A DNA stretch of 6,868 bases from positions 1 to 6,868 of the forward strand of contig CASEPH010000288.1 of assembly GCA_949289625.1 (NCBI GenBank). The letters are read 5' to 3'. Position numbers and translations under genes: made by a program. The notes beneath the pieces are model-generated. The model was given only the letters and a program-made list of their open reading frames with translations, was not told where the DNA came from and searched no databases. How positions within the stretch are numbered: position 1 is the first letter of the stretch; every line of letters starts with the position of its first letter. Below, in pieces: positions 1 to 6,255 of the stretch. The DNA is from an uncultured Clostridia bacterium (GTDB taxonomy: Bacteria; Bacillota_A; Clostridia; Oscillospirales; Oscillospiraceae).

Positions 1-1702
1 GCTGTCCAGCCTCGTCATAGCCCACATAGCCCGGAGGCGAACCAATCAGCTTGGAAACAGAGTGCTTTTCCATATATTCCGACATATCCAGCCGGATCAG
101 AGAATCCACACCGTCAAAGAGTTCCGCCGCCAGACGCTTGACCAGCTCGGTCTTACCGACACCTGTGGAGCCTACGAAGATAAAGGATACAGGCCGCTTT
201 TTGGCGGAAATCCCCACACGACTCCGGCGAATGGCTCTGGCAACACTGGCCACAGCTTCATCCTGGCCCACAATATGCTCCTTGAGCTTCTCTTCCAGAG
301 TTTTCAGCTGTTGATACTCCTGGGCCTGGATCTTGCTGGCCGGGATCTTGGTCCACAGCTCGATGACTCGGGCCAGGTTTTCCATGGTAAGGGCCGGCCG
401 GGGCTTGCACTGAAGGTCATGGAGCTGACTGTCCAGCTGCAATTCCTTACTGCGGAGCAGAGCCAGACGTTCATAGTCCTTTTCATCGTGCTCGCCGCCG
501 TCAGTGAGCATTTCAATTTCCACGTTGATGTCCGCCCATTCCTTTTTCAGTTCGGACAGGCGCTTGATATCCGGATCCTTCAGATTCACATCGGAACAGG
601 CCTCGTCAATCAAGTCGATGGCCTTATCCGGCAAAAAACGATCAGAAATATACCGCTCGCTGAGGATCACCGCCTGCCGGCAGATCTCCGGGGAAATGGA
701 CACGCCGTGGTATTCCTCATAGTAGTGGGCAATGCCACGCAGAATATCCACCGCTTCCTCGATGGTGGGTTCGTTTACCGTCACAGGCTGGAACCGCCGT
801 TCCAGAGCGGAATCCTTCTCAATATGTTTGCGGTATTCGTCAAAGGTGGTGGCACCCAGTACCTGAATCTCTCCCCGAGACAGGGCGGGCTTCAAGATAT
901 TAGCGGCGTTCATGGAGCCTTCCGCGTCGCCGGCCCCCACAATGGTATGGATCTCATCGATCACCAGAATAATGTTCCCGGTCTTTTTGATTTCGTCAAT
1001 GAGTCCCTTCATCCGGCTCTCGAACTGCCCCCGGAATTGGGTTCCGGCCACCAGGGCCGTCATATCCAGCATATAGATCTCTTTATCCAGGAGCTTGTAG
1101 GGCACATCTCCGTCCACAATCCGCTGGGCCAGCCCCTCGGCAATGGCGGTTTTACCCACGCCCGGTTCTCCGATCAGGCAGGGATTGTTCTTTTGCCGGC
1201 GGTTAAGAATCTGGACCACACGCTCGGTCTCCTCTTCCCGGCCTACGATCTTGTCAATCTTGCCCTCCTTGGCCTTACGGGTCAGGTTAAGGCAATAGGT
1301 CTCCAGGAATTTCCGTTTGTCCTTTTTGCCGCCCCGGCGGCTGTCCTTGCCGCCCTCCCGAGGCTGTTCCTGCTTCTGGGGACGATCAGAGTTACCAAAA
1401 AGCTTATTGAGATAGGGGAACGTGGCCGTACGACCATCCTCTTCATCCGCCCCTTCCTCAGGAAGAGGCACTTCTTCCAATTCTTCGCCGTTGGAGACGG
1501 CGTTCATCATCTCGTTGGTCATACTGTCCAGATCTTCATCTGTAATGCCCAACTTCTGCATCATGTCGTCCACAGGCTTGATACCCAGTTCTCTTGCGCA
1601 TTTGAGACAAAGCCCCTCGTTTTTTGTTTCCCCATTTTCAATTTTTGTGATAAAAATCACTGCATAGTTCTTTTTGCATCTGCTGCAAAGGGTAGGACGC
1701 AT
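1..1702 (-). CDS. clpE: ClpE-like ATP-dependent Clp protease ATP-binding subunit (C-terminal part beyond the window)
   Basis: HSP100 AAA+ unfoldase that should thread substrates into ClpP in the cytoplasm. The visible 567 residues begin with a zinc finger of two CxxC pairs (C6/C9 and C32/C35) separated by 22 residues, the spacing known from ClpE. There is no classical Clp N domain. A charged linker (about 41-130), acidic then basic, leads into AAA domain D1: Walker A GEPGVGKT 178-185, pore loop GTQFRG 220-225, Walker B VIDE 247-250, sensor GATT 283-286 and the ERRF arginine finger at 301-304. A short helical middle domain (about 380-440) follows, of the size that binds adaptors in ClpC/ClpE. 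D2 has Walker A GSTGVGKT 511-518 and pore motif GYVGY 558-562, then runs off the window, so the ClpP-docking loop cannot be checked. ATG start with AAGGAG seven bases upstream. No CtsR or CIRCE operator was seen. The general family is certain; the ClpE label is likely. Confidence 0.93.
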   Translation of the reverse strand, partial: MRPTLCSRCKKNYAVIFITKIENGETKNEGLCLKCARELGIKPVDDMMQKLGITDEDLDSMTNEMMNAVSNGEELEEVPLPEEGADEEDGRTATFPYLNKLFGNSDRPQKQEQPREGGKDSRRGGKKDKRKFLETYCLNLTRKAKEGKIDKIVGREEETERVVQILNRRQKNNPCLIGEPGVGKTAIAEGLAQRIVDGDVPYKLLDKEIYMLDMTALVAGTQFRGQFESRMKGLIDEIKKTGNIILVIDEIHTIVGAGDAEGSMNAANILKPALSRGEIQVLGATTFDEYRKHIEKDSALERRFQPVTVNEPTIEEAVDILRGIAHYYEEYHGVSISPEICRQAVILSERYISDRFLPDKAIDLIDEACSDVNLKDPDIKRLSELKKEWADINVEIEMLTDGGEHDEKDYERLALLRSKELQLDSQLHDLQCKPRPALTMENLARVIELWTKIPASKIQAQEYQQLKTLEEKLKEHIVGQDEAVASVARAIRRSRVGISAKKRPVSFIFVGSTGVGKTELVKRLAAELFDGVDSLIRLDMSEYMEKHSVSKLIGSPPGYVGYDEAGQ

Positions 1703-1719
1703 AGTGTATCTCCTTAATA

Positions 1720-1734
1720 TGCCGTAATCCGGCA
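1720..1734 (-). other. Small stem-loop just upstream of the clpE ribosome binding site
   Basis: On the transcribed strand TGCCG and CGGCA form a perfect 5-bp stem around a 5-base loop (GATTA). It ends 4 bases before the AAGGAGAT Shine-Dalgarno at 1715-1708, close enough to affect ribosome access. The stem is short and could be chance, so any regulatory role is inference. Confidence 0.35.
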
Positions 1735-1746
1735 GATTCAAATGAT

Positions 1747-1788
1747 CGGTCTGTACTGGCCGCCTGCCATCAGGCAGCCGTCAGACCG
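1747..1788 (-). other. Strong intercistronic RNA hairpin between the DUF5711-like gene and clpE
   Basis: Read on the minus strand, CGGTCTG at 1788-1782 pairs with CAGACCG at 1753-1747 (7 bp). Inside a small internal loop (AC opposite AGTA), GGCTGCCTG pairs with CAGGCGGCC over 9 bp, closing a 4-base loop ATGG. One of those pairs is G-U, which is stable only in RNA copied from this strand and so fits minus-strand transcription. The hairpin begins 4 bases after the upstream TAA stop. No T-run follows, so it is not a standard intrinsic terminator. It may be an mRNA-stabilising or processing element, or an attenuator for clpE. Confidence 0.6.
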
Positions 1789-1792
1789 TTGT

Positions 1793-2905
1793 TTACGAAA
1801 TTTGCATATACAGCATTTCGCCGTCGCCCAAAAGCAAAAGCCCATTTTCTGCCGAGAGCATCCCCCCGGCTCGAGCTCCACTGACGGAACGCTGGACCAA
1901 TGTGCCGTTCTTATCATAGACCAGCAGGGCCTCACTGTCAAGCATACATGCCCATTTGCCGCAAACTAACAGTGTTTCCGGCAGGCCGGAATCCAATTCT
2001 TGTTCCACCGCTTCCCCTGTGGGAGACAGCGTCAAAAGACGATAGGTACCAAATCGGCGAATTAGCGCCGCCGCCCAATCGTCACAATCCCAAGCCAGCA
2101 CCGCGTCATCTCGAATCTCATAGCTGCCGGTACAGTTGCCCTGGGAATCATAAAAGCGAATACCGGCGTTGGTCCAAAGAGCAAAGCCCTCTCCGCAGGA
2201 TTGGATCTCATAGACCATATTGTCCGAAACGGGCAGTTCCAAGCTGTCCTCTTCCCGGTCCAGCCGCAGGGACCATGTCCCAGTCCGATCCACACAGCAA
2301 GAGGCCAGCGTACCGTCCTCCAAGAAGGTCATCATGGCCATGGCCTGATCGGTGAGGCCGATTTGCCTAAACGCCTCTCCCGAAGGAGAAAATATTCTCG
2401 TCTCTGTCATATAACCGGAGCCTCCGGTAATCACAGCACAAAGGCCCTCCGGACCTGGCACAGCCAGATCAATCCCCTGGGGGATCTCCACCTCCAACGT
2501 ACCATCTGCGTCGGCCAGAAGCAAGTTAGTTCCCCCCGGGTCATATGCCACAGCGTAACCAAAGGCTTCCGCAATCACAGGCTCTTGCCAATCCATTGGC
2601 GTTTGGTAGCGTTGTTTTCCCTCCATATTGTAGGCGGCAACCCCTTCGGCATCAGCAGAGAGCACCAGATCTCCCACCAAGGCAACGGTTCCAGAATATC
2701 CGGAACTGAAGAACTGGACCCATTCCGTTTCAACGTCCGTTTGAATTTGGCCCCGAAGCTCCGCCACTCGTTCTTGGATCGCATTCGGGTGCATCACCAG
2801 CCAAGACCCCAACATACAAATGAGGGCCGCTGCCAGCAGCACACCAATCCATTTCCACTTCCTTTTTGTCTGACGTCCCTGCATCTGCACGGCGTCATCC
2901 CACAC
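1793..2905 (-). CDS. DUF5711-like membrane-anchored protein, probable extracytoplasmic beta-propeller
   Basis: Function unknown. With the GTG start chosen here the protein has 370 residues. A short basic stretch (RQTKRKWKW, 11-19) precedes one hydrophobic segment at about 20-38, predicting an N-in, C-out signal anchor with the rest outside the membrane. Residues from about 65 to the end are rich in short beta-strand and turn units of the kind GD-VLSAD-GVAAYN, LLLADADGTLEVE and LLVYDKNGTLV, spaced as in WD40/PQQ-like propellers. Length and architecture match my recollection of the clostridial DUF5711 family; a profile search would decide. The start overlaps truA by 11 nt. A longer reading from GTG at 2923 is possible, but the only good Shine-Dalgarno (AGGAGG, 2920-2915) would lie inside it. 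No catalytic motif was recognised. Confidence 0.8.
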   Translation of the reverse strand: MWDDAVQMQGRQTKRKWKWIGVLLAAALICMLGSWLVMHPNAIQERVAELRGQIQTDVETEWVQFFSSGYSGTVALVGDLVLSADAEGVAAYNMEGKQRYQTPMDWQEPVIAEAFGYAVAYDPGGTNLLLADADGTLEVEIPQGIDLAVPGPEGLCAVITGGSGYMTETRIFSPSGEAFRQIGLTDQAMAMMTFLEDGTLASCCVDRTGTWSLRLDREEDSLELPVSDNMVYEIQSCGEGFALWTNAGIRFYDSQGNCTGSYEIRDDAVLAWDCDDWAAALIRRFGTYRLLTLSPTGEAVEQELDSGLPETLLVCGKWACMLDSEALLVYDKNGTLVQRSVSGARAGGMLSAENGLLLLGDGEMLYMQIS

Positions 2906-3659
2906 AAAAAGCAACCTCCTCACAAGCGTACCATAGTTTTGTCATATATAGACCTCCAGGCGGCATGGTGGGTCCAGCCGCCGTCCGGTTCCCCTTTTCC
3001 AGGATCTCAGTGATTGCCTCCGGGGGAAATTTCCCCTCCGCGGCATAGACCACCGTTCCTGTCATGGCGCGAGCCATATTATAAAGGAATCCATTAGCAC
3101 AGATCTTCAAAAGCAGCAGCTCTCCCTGTCGCTCCACATCAAAGTAGTAGACGGTTCGTACCGTGCTTTTCACATCGGTGCCCACGCTGCGCACTGCAGC
3201 AAAATCGTGAGTTCCCACAAATCGCTTTGCTGCCTGCCGCATCACGTCCTCGTCCAGATGTTTGGGATAAAAGCAGGCACGGTTTACATAAAACGGATCT
3301 CGAATCCTGGAGTTATAAATCTGATAGGTATACTCCTTTTTGACACAGGAGCCGATGGCATTAAAGGAATCCGGCACCACAAAAGCCTCTCGCACCACAA
3401 TATCATGGGGCAGATGGGTATTCATGGCGTAGGGAATCCGATCCACAGGGATCTTGGAGTCCGTCCGGAAATTGGCCACATAATTTCTGGCATGAACACC
3501 AGCGTCGGTTCTGCCGCAGCCTGTCAGCTTGACCCGGTGACCCATAATCTTGGAGGCCGCCTGCTCCATGGTTTCGCAGACTGTGACGGCGTTTTTCTGC
3601 ACCTGCCATCCATGATAGGCGGTGCCCTCATAGGTGAGGATCATGGCAATATTACGCAA
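2895..3659 (-). CDS. truA: tRNA pseudouridine(38-40) synthase TruA
   Basis: Isomerises uridine to pseudouridine at positions 38, 39 and 40 of the tRNA anticodon stem-loop, in the cytoplasm. The 254-residue product has the usual bacterial TruA length and all the hallmarks: YHGWQ at 15-19; the catalytic motif GRTDAGVHA at 49-57 with nucleophile Asp52; FNAIGSCVKKEYTY at 99-112, which contains the active-site Tyr region; HDFAA at 151-155; NGFLYNMAR at 189-197; and the C-terminal AAGPTMPPGGLYM at 227-239. The start is TTG, preceded by AAGGAG eight bases upstream, and that Shine-Dalgarno overlaps the ecfT stop codon. An internal ATG five codons later would cost the first strand and has no such site. 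It lies 12 nt after ecfT, as in many Firmicutes, and overlaps the next gene by 11 nt. Confidence 0.97.
   Translation of the reverse strand: MRNIAMILTYEGTAYHGWQVQKNAVTVCETMEQAASKIMGHRVKLTGCGRTDAGVHARNYVANFRTDSKIPVDRIPYAMNTHLPHDIVVREAFVVPDSFNAIGSCVKKEYTYQIYNSRIRDPFYVNRACFYPKHLDEDVMRQAAKRFVGTHDFAAVRSVGTDVKSTVRTVYYFDVERQGELLLLKICANGFLYNMARAMTGTVVYAAEGKFPPEAITEILEKGNRTAAGPTMPPGGLYMTKLWYACEEVAFCVG
2915..2920 (-). promoter_or_regulatory. Ribosome binding site that sets the start of the DUF5711-like gene
   Basis: A perfect AGGAGG lies inside the 3' end of truA, 9 bases before GTG at 2905-2903. It falls two codons into the longest possible reading frame (GTG at 2923), so it supports the shorter 370-residue protein. 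ATG at 2884 is too far downstream for this site. The arrangement suggests translational coupling to truA. Confidence 0.7.
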
Positions 3660-3667
3660 GATACACG

Positions 3668-3673
3668 CTCCTT
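3668..3673 (-). promoter_or_regulatory. truA ribosome binding site overlapping the ecfT stop codon
   Basis: AAGGAG on the minus strand shares two bases with the TAA stop of ecfT (3674-3672) and sits 8 bases before TTG at 3659-3657. It decides the TTG start over the ATG at 3644 and suggests that ribosomes finishing ecfT help start truA. Confidence 0.75.
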
Positions 3674-4475
3674 ACAGTCCAAATTGCCGCAGTACGATCA
3701 CACCTGCCAGCAGCAGAATGCCCACCAGCAGTCCCAGGGTATCCAGGCTGTGCCAATGGAGCGGATTGAGTCTGGTACGGCCTTTGCCGCCGGTATAGCA
3801 GCGACACTCCATAGCGGTGGCCAGCTCATCGGCCCGGCGAAATGCACTGACAAACAGGGGCACCAGCACCGGAATCAGTGCCTTTGCCTTTTGCAGCAGA
3901 TTCCCCGTTTCAAAATCTGCCCCTCTCGCCTTTTGCGCGGACATAATCTTGTCCGTCTCCTCGATGAGGGTGGGAATAAACCGCAGGGCAATGCTCATCA
4001 TCATGGCAAGCTCATGGACTGGCACCTTGATTTTCTTCAGTGGATTGAGCAGCAGCTCCAGACCGTCGGTCAGGGTGATGGGCGAGGTGGTATAGGTAAC
4101 CAAGAAGGTGCCGGTCACCAGCATAATGATCCGGGCCACCATCAATATGGCGTTACGGATTCCGGCATCGGTGATCTTCAAAATCCAGATATGAAACAGT
4201 TCCTTGCCCGGCGTATAAAACATATTGAGGATCGCCGTGAATGCGATGATAAATATCAGCGGCTTGACCCCTTTGAGGATGGTTTTCAGTGGGATTTTAG
4301 AAATACGGACCGCAGCGATCAAGTAGATCAGCACCAGCAGATATCCCACAATTCCCTTGCAGGTAAACAGGGCCACGATATAGAACAGTACATTGAGCAG
4401 CTTAGTTCTTGGGTCCATCCGATGGATGGCGGTGTCACCGGGGAAATACTGGCCAATGGTAATATCCTTTAGCAT
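3672..4475 (-). CDS. ecfT: ECF transporter transmembrane component EcfT
   Basis: Membrane scaffold of the energy-coupling factor module. It links the EcfA1/EcfA2 ATPases to interchangeable substrate-binding S components for vitamins or metal ions. The 267-residue length is normal. Hydrophobic segments are visible at about 27-39, 42-57, 72-88, 108-128 and 246-263. The cytoplasmic coupling region has QKARGAD at 181-187, the first Ala-Arg-Gly motif that docks onto an ATPase groove. The second motif, in MECRCYTGG (222-230), reads Cys-Arg-Cys and keeps the key Arg225. The N-terminal GQYFPGDTAIHRMDPRTK (8-25) is typical of the family. ATG start overlaps the end of ecfA2 by 7 nt, with AGGGGGAG seven bases upstream inside ecfA2, so translation is probably coupled. 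No S component is encoded here, consistent with a shared group II module. Confidence 0.95.
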   Translation of the reverse strand: MLKDITIGQYFPGDTAIHRMDPRTKLLNVLFYIVALFTCKGIVGYLLVLIYLIAAVRISKIPLKTILKGVKPLIFIIAFTAILNMFYTPGKELFHIWILKITDAGIRNAILMVARIIMLVTGTFLVTYTTSPITLTDGLELLLNPLKKIKVPVHELAMMMSIALRFIPTLIEETDKIMSAQKARGADFETGNLLQKAKALIPVLVPLFVSAFRRADELATAMECRCYTGGKGRTRLNPLHWHSLDTLGLLVGILLLAGVIVLRQFGL

Positions 4476-5335
4476 CCGCGATCTCCCCCTTTCAGTGCCA
4501 TCAGAGCCTCCTTGGCCTGGGCCGTGGTATATACAGAGGGATCCACCGGAAGTCCCAGGGCCTTGAGCCGCAGAAACACACTGGTGACCTGAGGCACTGC
4601 CAGGCCCATTTCCTCCAGCTCCTTAGCATGGGAAAAGACCTCCCGGGGCGTACCGTCCATGGCGATATGGGCGTCGTTCACCACTACCAACCGTTCCACG
4701 CTGTCGGCAATCTCCTCCATGGAATGGCTGACCATAATCACGGTAGCGTCCTTTGCTGTCTGATAGCTCCGAATGTTTTTAAGCACCTGTTCCCGTCCCT
4801 TGGGATCCAGACCGGCCGTGGGCTCGTCCAGAATCAGCACCTTGGGCTCCATGGCAATGACGCCCGCAATGGCCACCCTGCGTTTTTGTCCTCCAGAGAG
4901 TTCAAAGGGAGAAAGCTCCAGTATGGATTCCGGCAGCTCCACAAAATCCGCCGCTTCCAAAACTCTACGGCGGATCTCGTCCTCCTCCAGTTTCATATTT
5001 TTTGGCCCAAAGGCGATGTCCTTAAACACGGTTTCCTCGAAGAGCTGATACTCCGGGTACTGAAATACAAGCCCCACCTGAAACCGTACCTGGCGAGTAA
5101 ACTGCTTGTCGGCCCAGATATCCTTTCCATCAAACAGGACCTTACCTGCCGTGGGTTTCAAAAGGCCGTTTAAATGCTGAATCAATGTGGATTTTCCCGA
5201 ACCTGTGTGGCCGATGATTCCCATAAACTCACCCTGGTTCACAGAAAAATTCACCTGTTCCAGGGCATACCGTTCAAAGGGCGTACCCTGGGAATAAATA
5301 TGTGTCAAATCCTTGGTTTCGATAATAGGATTCAA
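4469..5335 (-). CDS. ecfA2: ECF transporter ATPase EcfA2
   Basis: Second ATP-binding subunit of the ECF module, expected to pair with EcfA1 as a heterodimer on the inner face of the membrane. The 288 residues carry a full ABC ATPase set: Walker A GHTGSGKST 42-50, Q-loop Gln92 in FQYPEYQLFE 91-100, signature LSGGQKRR 146-153, Walker B VLILDEPT 166-173 with catalytic Glu171, and switch His204. The FQYPEYQLFE Q-loop and the N-terminal THIYSQGTPFE stretch are characteristic of EcfA2 rather than EcfA1. The start is TTG, with GGAGG eight bases upstream; the resulting N-terminus (MNPIIETKDLTHIY) aligns with the usual family start. The site is duplicated (see 5341-5366). The 67-nt gap to ecfA1 is the only sizeable spacer within the ecf cluster. 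The last codons overlap ecfT. Confidence 0.96.
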   Translation of the reverse strand: MNPIIETKDLTHIYSQGTPFERYALEQVNFSVNQGEFMGIIGHTGSGKSTLIQHLNGLLKPTAGKVLFDGKDIWADKQFTRQVRFQVGLVFQYPEYQLFEETVFKDIAFGPKNMKLEEDEIRRRVLEAADFVELPESILELSPFELSGGQKRRVAIAGVIAMEPKVLILDEPTAGLDPKGREQVLKNIRSYQTAKDATVIMVSHSMEEIADSVERLVVVNDAHIAMDGTPREVFSHAKELEEMGLAVPQVTSVFLRLKALGLPVDPSVYTTAQAKEALMALKGGDRGC

Positions 5336-5340
5336 ATTGG

Positions 5341-5366
5341 TATCCTCCGGCTGTTATCCTCCGGCT
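5341..5366 (-). repeat. Tandem 12-nt direct repeat duplicating the ecfA2 ribosome binding site
   Basis: Read on the minus strand, AGCCGGAGGATA occurs twice, at 5366-5355 and 5352-5341, separated by AC (14-nt period). Each copy holds a GGAGG core (5362-5358 and 5348-5344). Only the copy nearer the gene has correct spacing, 8 bases, to the TTG start at 5335. A third GGAGG lies further upstream at 5382-5378. The origin is probably slippage or a small tandem duplication; an effect on translation is possible but not shown. Confidence 0.85.
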
Positions 5367-5402
5367 CTCCCGCGCAGCCTCCGCTGGGATGCCGATATTC
5401 TG

Positions 5403-6254
5403 TTACGACGCCTCAATGGCCTTTACAATCGCCTGGGCGCACTCTTCCACGGAAAGCGCATCCAGAGGAAGGTTCCATCCCTCCTGATTCAGCGCATACA
5501 TCAAATCTGTGGTCTCCGGGACCGTCAACCCAACGCCTTTGAGCAGTTCTACCTGGGAAAACACCTTTTTCGGCGTGTCGTCGGCTATGACCTTCCCTTC
5601 GTTCATGACCACCACCCGGTCCGCGTGAATGGCCTCCCGCATATGATGGGTGATCAGCAGCACCGTGACTCCAAACTTCTGATTAAGCTCATGGATGGTG
5701 TCAACCACCTCATTCCGGCCCACCGGGTCCAGCATGGCTGTGGGCTCGTCCAGCACCACGCATTTGGGCCGCATGGCCAGAACGCCGGCAATGGCCACTC
5801 GCTGTTTCTGTCCGCCAGACAGAAGATGGGGCGCATGACGCCGGTATTCGTACATACCTACAGCCCGCAATGCTGCATCCACTCGTTCCCGGATCTCCTC
5901 CGGTGGAATGCCCAAATTCTCCAGAGCAAAGGCCACATCCTCCTCCACCACATTGGAGACGATCTGGTTGTCCGGGTTTTGGAACACCATTCCCACCGAG
6001 CGGCGAATGGGGATCAAATCCTCCTCCTGCTTCGTGTCCATGCCGTAGACATAGATCTCACCTCCGGAGGGAAGCAAAATGGCGTTAAAATGCTTCGCCA
6101 GGGTGGATTTTCCGCAGCCGTTGTGGCCCAAGATCACCACAAAAGTCCCCTGCTGAACAGTGAGATTCAAATGGTCAAACACCAAAAGCGCATCCATATG
6201 CTCCGTTTGGGCATAGGAAAAGGAGGCGTCTTTTACTTCAATTGCAGTTTCCAT
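5403..6254 (-). CDS. ecfA1: ECF transporter ATPase EcfA1
   Basis: First ATP-binding subunit of the ECF module; hydrolyses ATP with EcfA2 to drive EcfT and bound S components. The 283 residues hold Walker A GHNGCGKST 43-51, Q-loop Gln92 in FQNPDNQ 91-97 (the NPDNQ form marks EcfA1), signature LSGGQKQR 145-152, Walker B CVVLDEPT 165-172 with Glu170, D-loop MLDP 174-177 and switch His203. The C-terminal 60 or so residues form the expected regulatory helices. The ATG at 6254 is chosen because GGGAGGAG ends four bases before it and METAIEVKDASFSY is the normal family N-terminus. A longer frame from 6290 would add 12 residues that merely read the methyltransferase 3' end in another frame. It starts 1 nt after the methyltransferase stop, which indicates tight coupling. 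Confidence 0.96.
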   Translation of the reverse strand: METAIEVKDASFSYAQTEHMDALLVFDHLNLTVQQGTFVVILGHNGCGKSTLAKHFNAILLPSGGEIYVYGMDTKQEEDLIPIRRSVGMVFQNPDNQIVSNVVEEDVAFALENLGIPPEEIRERVDAALRAVGMYEYRRHAPHLLSGGQKQRVAIAGVLAMRPKCVVLDEPTAMLDPVGRNEVVDTIHELNQKFGVTVLLITHHMREAIHADRVVVMNEGKVIADDTPKKVFSQVELLKGVGLTVPETTDLMYALNQEGWNLPLDALSVEECAQAIVKAIEAS

Positions 6255-6255
6255 A

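Noticed and set aside
62..1717. A 551-codon open frame on the plus strand opposite clpE.
   Set aside because: It mirrors the clpE coding frame, shows no recognisable domain, has no ribosome binding site, and its product has the low-complexity look typical of antisense Clp frames. The clpE frame has unmistakable AAA+ motifs throughout.
1712..1741. A possible promoter for clpE with TTGAAT and TATTAA 16 bases apart on the minus strand.
   Set aside because: The would-be -10 overlaps the Shine-Dalgarno, so the transcript would start too close to the ATG to include the ribosome binding site.
1747..1795. The intercistronic hairpin as an intrinsic terminator.
   Set aside because: On the minus strand it is followed by ATCATTTGAATC with no T-run. 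The plus side has TTGTTTA after it, but no plus-strand gene is present to terminate.
3023..3036. Perfect 14-bp palindrome GGGGAAATTTCCCC.
   Set aside because: It lies inside truA and simply encodes the Gly-Lys-Phe-Pro part of a conserved stretch. One short palindrome in a coding region is not good evidence for an operator.
3207..4472. A 421-codon plus-strand open frame across truA and ecfT.
   Set aside because: Antisense shadow: it spans two clearly identified minus-strand genes and their junction, is rich in His and Gln as expected of reversed codons, and matches no known family.
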